A DNA stretch of 64,000 nucleotides from Limnoperna fortunei. Taxonomy: Eukaryota > Mollusca > Bivalvia > Mytilida > Modiolidae. The DNA lies in assembly GCA_944474755.1 (NCBI GenBank), contig OX104113.1, forward strand, positions 25,734,432-25,798,431, read 5' to 3'. Of this stretch, positions 34,924 through 44,514 are shown piece by piece (the stretch's first letter is position 1; each line of letters opens with the position of its first letter). The notes under the pieces were generated by a model. That model worked only from the letters and a program-made list of their open reading frames with translations. It was not told the DNA's origin and did no database searches. The translations under genes and the position numbers were made by a program.

Positions 34924-35235
34924 CTTGTCATTTAGCCATTCATTTCCACGAAGAGTGGCTAAGTCTTCTTCTTCCAGTGTCTCCCCACCTACTGACAGCC
35001 TCTCTCCTGGATTTAATGGTCCAACGGCATCAATCTTTTGCAGATGGCTTGGTACATTTTTCAATGTTTCTGCAATCACCATGATCGGCTGAAACTGTCT
35101 GGATGCTCTAACACATAACCCTGATACAATCATGGTCACTGTTGTCTTGTCTTGTAAATTCATTGGCAGTTGGCGCACATGTGGAAGGATATGTGTAGCA
35201 AAGACATCCATCTCCTCTTCATTACACTTGGACAC
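34924..35235 (-). CDS. Ginger1 gene, linker exon leading into the Ulp1 domain
   Basis: 312 nt, 104 codons, phase 0 at both ends. The last part ('GGETLEEEDLATLRGNEWLN') is the start of the Ulp1 domain. The first ~75 residues are a helical linker with no motif known to me. Flanked by TTTAAAG and GTATAT. Confidence 0.85.
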
Positions 35236-35546
35236 CTTTAAATAAAGCACAAAAAAATATTTTCAGTGCCTGTCAAAATTCTCTTCACTGCACCATGAAT
35301 AAAATGTTATTCCACAAACACAAAATTTTGTTGTCAATATAACAAAATTAATTTATGGATTCCTTCAAAGATAATTTCTGTCTTTACATTTTTAAGATTT
35401 TATTTTTTTTTACTTTTTAATATTTTTAACTTTTTTAGTACATTTTACATTTATAGCTTAATGATGTTATATGATATGAAAAATCCATGTCATTTCTGTA
35501 TTAATTCAATCATACATAATGCTAACTTAAAATTACATCTTCATAC

Positions 35547-36173
35547 CTCAGCCACAAAACTCTGTACTGGACATTCTTTAAGTATCTGTTTGAGGTTGTG
35601 AAGATTGGAAGGTTTGGTCAATGGAAGGCTTGATACAAAGTTGATAACATCCTGTAGCTGACCAGATGAAGTTATTTCTTTTAGGTACTGCTGAACTGCT
35701 AGTATGACTGGGTTTGAATTGTAGACTTCTTGAGTTGGTTCTAATGATGACTGGATGGAAGCAGCAGATGGTGATTCAATAAATGTTGGTGGATTAGTGT
35801 TCGGTGGTGGTGCATTGAACAATTTCAGATGATCCAAACTGAACTGTTTCTTAAGAACGTGGTTGTCACTATTCTGTAATGTTGCCATCTTTCCAGTTAC
35901 TTTTACAATGGTGTATGGTCCCATGTAATTTGGCTCTAAGTTGCCCTTCTTTTTTGTTGCTGTCTTTTTCGCATTGTGAACAAGTACTGTCTGGCCAACA
36001 TCAAGTGTGGTGAACTTTCGGCCTTTCTGTACTCTTTTCTTGTAGTCTACTTGTTGCTTCTGGTGGGCCTTGTCCATATTGCTTTTAACATCAGCATTAT
36101 TTGTTGATGTTGCTGTCACACGCAAGTTGACATATTCTGTTACATCCTCATCAGAAGGTTGTGTTGGGGCAGT
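35547..36173 (-). CDS. Ginger1 gene, exon with integrase C-terminal GPY motif
   Basis: 627 nt, 209 codons, phase 0 at both ends, acceptor TTTACAG and donor GTATGA. Its first half is a basic 'KAHQKQQVDYKKR...VGQTVLV' stretch followed by 'LEPNYMGPYTIVKV', the GPY/F motif of Gypsy and Ginger1 integrases. The second half is a low-complexity, Pro/Ser/Thr-rich linker toward the protease. The exon has no stop or frameshift. Confidence 0.88.
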
Positions 36174-37126
36174 CTGTAAAGATACATTAAAATTATAGCA
36201 AACAGTTACATATTTTTTCCTTTAGTTGTTTTGCCTAGACATAGTAATTCAAAAGGTCCACTTTGTATTTTAAAAAATGTATTTGATACTAGAATTTCAA
36301 CCCAGTGGTAATAGGTGCTGCATAAATACACATATTGAATTTTTGATTTTCTTAAAATGTTACTGTCAATTATCTACTAATGTTGATCTAAAAGAGCCAG
36401 AAAATAGGAAAACAGTATTCAAATGTAAACAACCATTTCAATCCTTCAATTCAAAAGAAGTTTCATGATATCCAATATCCAAATTAACTATCAGACATTA
36501 TTATACTTTCTGTAAGAAAGTCCTTTAATAGAAATATTTTACGTATTTTGACATATATTTCTAAGCGAATTGCGCTCCGTGCACTATGCCTTCATAGTTT
36601 CTCCACCTGCCTGAGAAAACTATTGATTTGGACGTCAATCAATTGTAATTCACGCGAATGGGCGGGGTTAAGTTGTAATCAATGATTGATCACTGCTGTG
36701 CTTTAAATAAGGTATTTTTATCCTAGTCAACAGAAGAAGCAGATCAACGTAGAACGTTTACATAAAAAAAAAATAAAGCGGCGGTGATTAATTATTGGTG
36801 TTGTTACTCAGACTATTTGTGTTTTTACTCAGACTATTGGTGTTGTTACCCAAATTATTGGTGTTGTTACCCAAATTATTGGTGTTGTTACTCAGATTAT
36901 TAGTGCACTATGTCTTCAACCCTGGCCACTATTTTGGCATAGTGAATGCTAAACACAACATTATTATATAAATAGTGTTGGTCTGTCACACAATGTTATT
37001 CTATATATGATGTAGCTATAACTTTATCGCAATTAATTTTGTAATAATTTGTGTAATCTTCCAATAATAATAGATATAAGGTACTACAACTTTAAATGAA
37101 AAATTTTAAAACTGTACTGTACTTAC
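36174..37126 (-). other. Ginger1 gene intron with a 21-bp tandem repeat
   Basis: A GT-AG intron. At 36,797-36,905 the word 'ATTGGTGTTGTTACCCAAATT' (21 bp) and variants repeat about five times. Before and after it lie loosely inverted 'GTGCACTATG' stretches (36,578 and 36,903), perhaps an old nested MITE. No exon seen. Confidence 0.5.
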
Positions 37127-37301
37127 CTCACAACAGAAGTCTTTTGGAAGTTGACTTGGATATACTGCCTCTCTTCCATAGAGCAAGAAGAATGGACTGA
37201 ATTTGGTGCTTGAATGAGGCTTGGTCCTTTGTGAAAATAATGCACCATCTATATACTGGTCCCAATCAGTCTGGTGTTCATTGACCAATTTGCGCAAGGT
37301 T
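37127..37301 (-). CDS. Ginger1 gene, exon with the end of the integrase core
   Basis: 175 nt between CTTTCAG and GTAAGT. It reads 'TLRKLVNEHQTDWDQYIDGA', then 'RTKPHSSTKFSPFFLLYGRE', the conserved segment just after the catalytic Glu of Gypsy-type integrases. The Glu itself would lie in the preceding exon, which is absent. The exon begins with the third base of a split codon. Confidence 0.88.
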
Positions 37302-37350
37302 CTGAAAGAGAATATAAAAATAAGAAATTCAATTTAACACACAAACAGCC

Positions 37351-39205
37351 AAACTAGCCGTAAAAAATGCAAGTTTTTGTATAAACTCAGTAATTTTTTA
37401 TCAAAATTGGTAATACACCTAAATCCCTAACTCTATATAGTACTAACAAGTATAACTAAAGATATTGAATCAAAATATTACTCAAAATTATTTTTTTCCA
37501 CTTGAAAATCTGTCAATTTGTCCTAAAATTGGTTCAAACTAGCCGTAAAAAATGCAAGTTTTTGTATAAACTCAGTAATTTTGCATCAAAATTGGTAATA
37601 CACCTAAATCCCTAACTCTATATAGTACTAACAAGTATAACTAAAGATATTGAATCAAAATATTACTCAAAATTATTTTTTTCCACTTGAAAATCTGTCA
37701 ATTTGTCCTAAAATTGGTTCAAACTAGCCGTAAATAATGCAAGTTTTTGTATAAACTCAGTAATTTTTTATCAAAATTGTTAATACACCTAAATCATTAA
37801 CTCTATATAGTACTAACAAGTATAACTAAAGATATTGCATCAAAATAATAATCAAAATTATTTTTTTCCACTTGAAAATCTATCAATTTGTCCTAAAATT
37901 GGTTCAAACTAGCCGTAAAAAATGCAAGTTTTTGTATAAACTCTGTAATTTTTCATCAAAATTGGTAATACACCCAAATCCTTAACTCTATATAGTACTA
38001 ACAAGTATAACTAAAAGTATTGAATAAAAATATTACTCAAAATTATTTTTTTCCACTTGAAAATCTATCAATTTGTCCTAAAATTGGTTCAAACTAGCTG
38101 TAAAAAATGCAAGTTTTTGTATAAACTCAGAAATTTGGCATCAAAATTGGTAATACACCTAAATCCCTAACTCTATATAGTACTAACAAGTATAACTAAA
38201 GATATTGAATCAAAATAATAATCAAAATTATTTTTTTCCACTTGAAAATCTATCAATTTGTCCTAAAAATGGTTCAAACTAGCCGTAAAAAATGCAAGTT
38301 TTTGTATAAACTCTGTAATTTTTCATCAAAATTGGTAATACACCCAAATCCTTAACTCTATATAGTACTAACAAGTATAACTAAAAGTATTGAATAAAAA
38401 TATTACTCAAAATTATTTTTTTCCACTTGAAAATCTATCAATTTGTCCTAAAATTGGTTCAAACTAGCTGTAAAAAATGCAAGTTTTTGTATAAACTCAG
38501 AAATTTGGCATCAAAATTGGTAATACACCTAAATCCCTAACTCTATATAGTACTAACAAGTATAACTAAAGATATTGAATCAAAATAATAATCAAAATTA
38601 TTTTTTTCCACTTGAAAATCTATCAATTTGTCCTAAAAATGGTTCAAACTAGCCGTAAAAAATGCAAGTTTTTGCAAGTTTTTGTATAAACTAGGTAATT
38701 TTTCATCAAAATTGGTAATACACCCAAATCCTTAACTCTATATAGTACTAACAAGTATAACTAAAAGTATTGAATAAAAATATTACTCAAAATTATTTTT
38801 TTCCACTTGAAAATCTATCAATTTGTCCTAAAATTGGTTCAAACTAGCTGTAAAAAATGCAAGTTTTTGTATAAACTCAGTAATTTTGCATCAAAATTGG
38901 TAATACACCTAAATCCCTAACTCTATATAGTACTAACAAGTATAACTAAAGATATTGAATCAAAATATTACTCAAAATTATTTTTTTCCACTTGAAAATC
39001 TGTCAATTTGTCCTAAAATTGGTTCAAACTAGCCGTAAAAAATGCAAGTTTTTGTATAAACTCAGTAATTTTTCTTCAAAATTGGTAATACACCCAAATC
39101 CTTAACTCTATATAGTACTAACAAGTATAACTAAAATTATTGAATCAAAATATTACTCAAAATTATTTTTTTCCACTTGAAAATCTATGAAATGAAATTG
39201 GTTCA
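37351..39205 (+). repeat. 185-bp satellite inside the Ginger1 element, 10 copies
   Basis: The word AAACTAGC(C/T)GTAAAAAATG starts units at 37351, 37536, 37721, 37906, 38091, 38276, 38461, 38646, 38841 and 39026. The spacing is 185 bp, except one unit with a 10-bp insertion at about 38,673. A partial unit follows at 39,205-39,235. Every unit contains (C)CGTAAAAAATGCAAGT or a one-base variant, the same motif as the Ginger1 ends and in the left-end orientation. Units 4-7 alternate between two subtypes, a 370-bp higher-order repeat. The array lies exactly where the missing DDE exons should be. Confidence 0.95.
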
Positions 39206-39248
39206 GACTTAAGTCGTAAAAAAATGCAAGTTTATTATAAAGGCCTAC

Positions 39249-39390
39249 CTTTCAGAAAGAACTTCTTTGCCTTGGCTTTGAAGTTGTCTCTTTTATTCTT
39301 TCCAACCTTAGAAACAGTGTCTTGTAGATTATCTGGATATGAATTAGTAGAGATGAAAGACACAATCTGCTGATACTCGGATAAATCCAT
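39249..39390 (-). CDS. Ginger1 gene, first coding exon
   Basis: It starts at ATG 39390 ('MDLSEYQQIVSF') and runs 47 codons plus one base to donor AAG|GTAGGC. 'YPDNL...KNKRDNFKAKAKKFFLK' matches the N-terminal region of Gypsy/Ginger1 integrases that precedes the HHCC zinc finger. An upstream in-frame ATG (39,451) would add 21 mostly hydrophobic residues; I prefer the inner start because homology begins there. Confidence 0.78.
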
Positions 39391-41389
39391 TGTGATAAAT
39401 AGAAAGGAATCAATGAAATATGGAAATGAATGAAACTGGATGTTGCATATCATTTTTATATAGCCTCCAATTTGTGTTTCTTCCTGTCAGGGTAACTGGT
39501 AATTTACAATGACATGGAGATTTTGTCACCTTTTTGTAATAATCTGATTTTATGAACATAAGAAATATTTAAAATTATTATTAACATCACACCTTTTTGT
39601 CTATTAGCATTCATATTTTTCTCGACTGAAGCCATACAGGAATATACAAACATGCTCAATGACATGTTACATACCAATAATAGCTGACAATTCCCACCCA
39701 GCACCTTATGGATTACACAATAAAATAATTAAACACAATCAGTTAAGTGTAAGAAAATTAGAAGCATCACCTTTAATAAAAACACAAATTATGCAGACAA
39801 CAATCTATAGCAAAAAAAAAACAAAAAAAAAGGTTTCTAATAATCTCAAATATGTGTACCGACTATAAATAAAATTTACTTACTTACTTACTTACTTAAT
39901 ATTGTATATGTTAATTAACTGACTGTTTCCAACCTTTATTTGTTTTAAAAACTTTATGCCCACATTCTTATTTTATGCTGGGAATAAAAACTAATAAAAT
40001 AAGATTTATGTTCATAACATATATATATTATTATTAAGGTGTTGTTCGTCCACAGACATTATATACAGACCTACAATATTTGTTTATAATAACTGCACCT
40101 ACATTTAGGCAGGAACATATAAGTTATACTAGTCCCAGATTTAGGTTAAGGGTTATAGGTATCACATTAAACCATTTAATAAAAAATTTAATCCATTTAC
40201 GTGACTGTTCCAAGCAATTTTTAATGTCCACGTGGGGTATTAATGGTTTATTTGGGAATTGGTATAGTTCTTCCAGTGATTAATGGAAGCATGAGGTTTT
40301 TGTTTGGTTTATTTTCCTCATTATTTTTTACCCTATTCGGTTTAATGGTGCCTATAACTTAAAATTATATAAAAAGCATAATTTTGATATTTCTCATGCT
40401 TACAACACTTTGTTTGCTTTGAATGTTGTTTAATGCCACATTTGAGAGAACTTATAATTAACTGCATGTGTGGGAAAACAAAACATATGTACAAAACCAA
40501 AATCAAAATAGTGTAGACATATATAAAAACAAAAGATAATGTGATTAAAATTAATTTGTTTTAGAGAAAATGTATTTATAGTGTAGAAATGAGAGATGTG
40601 TCAGGTTTAGCATGCCATAAAACCTGGTTTAACCCACCATTCTGTAATGCCTGTACCAAGTCAGGACAGAACCATTGCTAAAGTTGCTACATTTTTGGTT
40701 GTTGGTTCTAAAGTTTGCAGGTTCTAGGATTTAAATTTTTGATTTGTGAATTGTCTTTTTGACAGTTTTCATGGTGTTTGGCATTTGGTTATTACCTTCA
40801 TTGTAAGAACACATATTTCGGTAGATATTGACAATGCATACGCCATTGAAATCAAATGTTTTAATATGTAAGGATCAATATTTTTTATACCCATTATTAA
40901 TGTATACCTGTCTACTCATATGGTCCTTAATGAAGTAAATCTGATCTCTACTGTTAATTTGCACCACTCAGTCGTAACAATTTATGCATTATGCCAAGCA
41001 TGAACCCTTCATTGGCAATACATCTATTTTATTTGTATATGCTTGCGATAGAAGGTAAAACACCAAACACAACAGGAAAGAGGTGATTAAAGCACCGAAA
41101 ATGTAAATATTAGTTAACTTTTTCCCATTAACAATATGTTTCTATTGTTGTAAACAGCATATCTAAACAAATTGGTGCAATTATAAAGTTTTTTATATGA
41201 TTTGTTTAATTAATTCGTAATCGTATGCGCCTGGAATCGTCAATATATTTTGGCAACTGTTCCTGGATGTTGCAATTGGCAAAAACTAAACAAAAACAAA
41301 TCAGATGAGGGTATACATTGAACAAAATGAGTAAATCGATCATAATAACATTGGTAATAATTAATTTAAGGTTACATGTGTGTTTACAT
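39391..41389. other. Ginger1 5' region, non-coding
   Basis: Promoter and 5' sequence of the transposase gene are expected here but no specific site is clear. A CTTA microsatellite lies at 39,878-39,898. A short SINE-tail-like piece ('TTTGAATGTTGTTTAATGCC') lies near 40,420. A fragment at 40,755-40,800 resembles the one at 26,186, in reverse. No exon found. Confidence 0.5.
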
Positions 41390-41504
41390 CAAACCGGAAG
41401 TTACCAGAACAAAGTGAAACTTGCATTTTTTACACCGGAAACGACTTGTGTTTTTGCACATGCGCGCTTGCATTTTTTACGGAACTTGCATTTTTTACGC
41501 TACA
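41390..41504 (-). repeat. Right terminal inverted repeat of the Ginger1 element
   Basis: The minus strand starts TGTAGCGTAAAAAATGCAAG, then a second CGTAAAAAATGCAAG, and farther in TTTCCGGTGTAAAAAATGCA. It mirrors the left end at 29,930. A third copy of the motif is present at about 41,421-41,436. Confidence 0.87.
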
Positions 41505-41673
41505 ACGTTTTGTTTGGTGTTTGACATTTGCAGAAAATATGCCACAATAAGCAAAGAATCCCGTAATTAAAAAGCTTATTGACTTTTTGTGAAAAATTGG
41601 CATTTTAAAAGTGATATGCATAATAAGCGAAACTTTTTTTGGATGGAAGATGATAGTGAAATCTATCAAAGGA

Positions 41674-42150
41674 CATCCTCACAAGTCAGGGTTTCTATGT
41701 CCACTGAAAGTGTCCACGAAACCCTGACAAACTTAGCTAGGAAATTCCCGGGCTAGAAGTCACTATTTTGATTGGCTACATCATACTTTAATGTAGCCAA
41801 TCAAAAGCTCGCTTTCATTCACAATTTGGTAAGGGGATATCCCGATGTCGATTGTAAATAAACCAAACGGATGTGTTGCATAGACCATGTGAAAATTAGT
41901 GTATTTTGTACAGCAGTGTTAATAGTTTGTTATTACCGCGTTATTTATTAGTTGCGTTACGTTTTCTTCCCACTCAAGAATGAGTAAAAATGACTACTGC
42001 CAAACACTTGCTTCTTTCAAGCAATTTCATTAGTTGATATTTTGAATGTTTGACGTCACATGAAAATCTTCTAGCCCGGGAATTTCCTAGCTAAGTTTGT
42101 CAGGGTTTCGTGGACACATGTGGATACAGAAACCCTGACTAGTGAGGATG
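41674..42150. mobile_element. Mutator-like MITE, 477 bp, perfect 9-bp target duplication
   Basis: ATCAAAGGA flanks both sides (41665-41673 and 42151-42159). The termini are CATCCTCAC...GTGAGGATG. The inverted repeats (41674-41759 and 42068-42150) are about 85 bp and highly similar. A second inner palindrome (TTTTGATTGGCTACAT / ATGTAGCCAATCAAAA) lies at about 41,768-41,811. A 9-bp duplication with long inverted repeats is typical of Mutator-like elements. There is no transposase, so it is non-autonomous. Confidence 0.9.
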
Positions 42151-42159
42151 ATCAAAGGA

Positions 42160-42970
42160 AGCCTTTGTTTTTTTAATTTAAGTTGGAAAATAAACAATGA
42201 GCAAAATAGCGAGAATTCTCTGACCAGTATACCATGCCTTAATCTGTTCTTGATAGGAACCTATTCTCAATAGACATGCAAAAATTCATTTCATCATAAA
42301 ATGCGGATTCCATGTCTTCTTTTTGTCGGCAATTTCCCTTAAAGACAACACTTTGCTCCTCTGCAATGATAAAATAAACGGGTTCTGCGTTTAGATTTTT
42401 AAAATTCTCCCAAATACAGAGTACCATATGATACCTTTCCATAGTACAATAAATGGTTTTATCTTTTAAACTGATTCTCCAATTTAAACAAATTTTATAT
42501 GAATAACATTTTAAATTACATTTTATGGTATTTTATTGTCAGAATCACCCTACATAGCTAATTACACATTATCGAGAACTTGTGACATAGTATACAATAT
42601 GTCAAAAATTAGGTCATTCGAAAAATTAGAAGATCTTTGAAATAACCAGACGCTTCTTGTATTTTTTTGCAAGTGTGTAGTTTACAATGTATCTATGATA
42701 CAAATGGGTAAATAAATAAGTTAAGAAAGAGATTATATTTTTTACAAAATGTTGTACATCATATCATATAAACAACCAAAGATAAAAAATATATGCAAAT
42801 TAATTTCTGTATAAATATTAATTATTATTAAACCTCACTTGCTTTTTATACAGATATTCACATTTGGCATTTGAAAAGTATGATTTACAATAAATCATAA
42901 AATAATCTGAATTGTTAAGTTTTAATTTTCAGAAAACTCCTTCAATATATTTTATTCCTTTTCTTCTCGC
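42160..42970. other. No recognisable gene
   Basis: AT-rich intergenic sequence. The 67-codon minus-strand frame at 42,239-42,442 resembles nothing known to me. Confidence 0.45.
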
Positions 42971-43579
42971 ATGGTCATGCATAGTGGATACTAGTCCAAT
43001 CGCCCCACAGAAAAAAATGCCCCCCCCCCACCTTAAACAAAAAAATTGGTATATATTATAAAATTATTTCCTTTTATTTTTTGTTTGATTGTATGTTATG
43101 ATCCCAATCAAGATTAATCATAAATATGTGCTCTTTCATCTGTTCTTAATTATTCTCAATAATCATATTTGATGAGCTCTTGTCTTGTTCAGATGCCCAA
43201 TGGTCTACTAACACTCTACACAGTTTATGCCATGGTGTATAATGACAGTTCAAGAAGAACATGTTTATATATATTCATTACTAATATAGTTAGTAATGAA
43301 AGTCATTACAGTAATAATGATTATTGTAATAATTAAATAGACATAATTGATCATTAATAAAACTTTTGTTAATTTTAATCAGCGACAACATTCATGTGTA
43401 ATCATAAATATAAAACAATAAACGCTTAAAATGTTGAAAAAAGCTGTATAACCTAAGGGTTTTCTACTTTATAATGATTTTTGTAAGTGGGTAGATTTTG
43501 GTGAAGGTAGGGGCGATTTTATGATGGGGGCATTTTTGAAGGTGGTGTGAGCGATTTGACCAGCTCCCTTGCATAGTCA
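42971..43579. mobile_element. Possible MITE with imperfect ~55-bp inverted ends
   Basis: The left 'ATGCATAGTGGATACTAGTC...AATCGCC...AAAATGCCCCC' and right 'GGGGGCATTTTTGAAGG...GCGATTTGACC...CTTGCATAGTC' are inverted, roughly 70% alike by eye. Both carry homopolymer C/G runs. No target duplication was identified. Confidence 0.45.
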
Positions 43580-44452
43580 ATATACAAAAAGTCCCTTTTC
43601 ATAGACCAAAATTCAAAGTAAAGAAACAGCACTTTAATTGCTTTGCTTTATTTTAAAGTCATAATGGGGCCTTCAACACGGAACAAGACCTCACACTTCA
43701 CTGCAAGTTAAAGACAGTCCCTCACATCGTTTCAAAATCGCCATAGACAGCTTAATTATTTGGACTATGAGTATCTGACAAAAAATACACAAGTGCACGA
43801 ATACAATTACAACATCTGTTATGAATATGGTACATACATAAACAGTACAACTCACTCAGCACACATTCATATAAAATCTCTTCAAAGTACAGAACTGTAA
43901 TTTACATTTTTGGGCCAATACATTTTGGTGTTTCAGTGGCCCTGTTTGGTGTTCACTTACATACTTTTTACACTATGCATAAATGTTTTTCGATCGTGAT
44001 ACTTATAACAAGTATTGGGATGCTTTTAAAAAGTATCAGATAGATATTTTTATGATGACATGGCAGAACCCACCCACTCTTCAAACTGTAAACTGTTGAA
44101 AGGTCCAGTTATTGTTAAAATCATAGGATAAATGTAAAGTAAAGAATATGGAGTTCAGCGGTCTTGATTCAATTGCATAAATCTGCAAGAGAGTGTAGTA
44201 TAGTTAAAACTTATTTGCAATTTGTCAAGCATATTACATTATATTGCTTTACAGTTCCACTATTTATCTCAGAATTCACTGTCAAGCTATGCAAGGATTC
44301 ATATTAATTGTACTTGAATGTAACTTAAAACTCTTTTTTATATCTTACATGTAGATACTGATAGTTACTGATAGCTCAATATTTTATGAATAATATAAAT
44401 ATTGCTCATTCAAATTTCCATTTCAGTATGAAAAGTTTTCATTGAATAGACA
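43580..44452. other. Upstream region of the J-domain gene
   Basis: No other gene seen. The promoter of the gene starting at 44,453 should lie here; I cannot point to a core element with confidence. A 5-codon upstream ORF starts at ATG 44,428 in a different frame. Confidence 0.45.
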
Positions 44453-44514
44453 ATGCACAGATATGTTCTCCAAAAAGCATTCATATTCAGGCCATTTTCA
44501 AGACAGTCAGTAAG
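44453..44514 (+). CDS. J-domain gene, exon 1 (presequence)
   Basis: ATG 44453 to donor AG|GTAAGA. The 20 codons plus two bases encode a basic, hydrophobic N-terminus ('MHRYVLQKAFIFRPF...'). The two leftover bases join the A at 45440 to make Arg and bring the J domain into frame, which supports this otherwise short exon. Confidence 0.75.

Larger units (their letters stand above)
33058..39390 (-). pseudogene. Ginger1 transposase gene (integrase-Ulp1-PHD), catalytic exons missing
   Basis: Eight minus-strand exons with GT-AG borders: 39390-39249, 37301-37127, 36173-35547, 35235-34924, 34579-34451, 34152-34001, 33707-33584 and 33339-33058. From the second exon to the stop the seven exons splice in one uninterrupted frame of 600 codons including the stop. 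That stretch holds the integrase core tail, a GPY motif ('NYMGPYTIVKV'), a linker, a C48/Ulp1 protease (His in 'NGNHWML', Asp in 'LLDSMNG', Gln and Cys in 'QQTDGNSCGIF') and a C4HC3 PHD finger. The first exon ends one base into a codon while the next exon supplies only the third base of one, so the two cannot join in frame. This agrees with loss of about 200 residues (zinc finger and all three DDE acids). Confidence 0.85.
29930..41504 (-). mobile_element. Ginger1 DNA transposon, 11,575 bp, defective in the catalytic core
   Basis: Both ends carry inverted repeats: plus-strand left end TGTAGCGTAAAAAATGCAAG, and the same sequence in reverse complement at the right end. Each is followed by a second CGTAAAAAATGCAAG and a shared TTTCCGGTGTAAA. 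The ends start TGT and finish ACA, as in Gypsy LTRs, and the flanks are ACGG/ACGT. Inside is one minus-strand gene with recognisable exons between 39,390 and 33,058. They encode the integrase N-terminus, core tail, GPY motif, Ulp1 protease and PHD finger. This architecture (Gypsy-type integrase plus Ulp1, TIRs of at least 40 bp, CCGG/CCGT-type target) is that published for Ginger1. The exons for the HHCC and DDE region are missing and a 185-bp satellite fills their place. Two SINEs are nested in its 3' half. A domesticated host gene is less likely because the termini survive. Confidence 0.88.

Noticed and set aside
37351..39205. CRISPR-like array
   Set aside because: Units are 185 bp and similar along their whole length with no unique spacers, and the host is an animal. 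It is a satellite.
29930..41504. Reading the integrase-like exons as an endogenous retrovirus or LTR retrotransposon
   Set aside because: There is no gag, reverse transcriptase, RNase H or long direct terminal repeat. The ends are inverted, the gene has introns, and a Ulp1 protease follows the GPY motif, all as in Ginger1.
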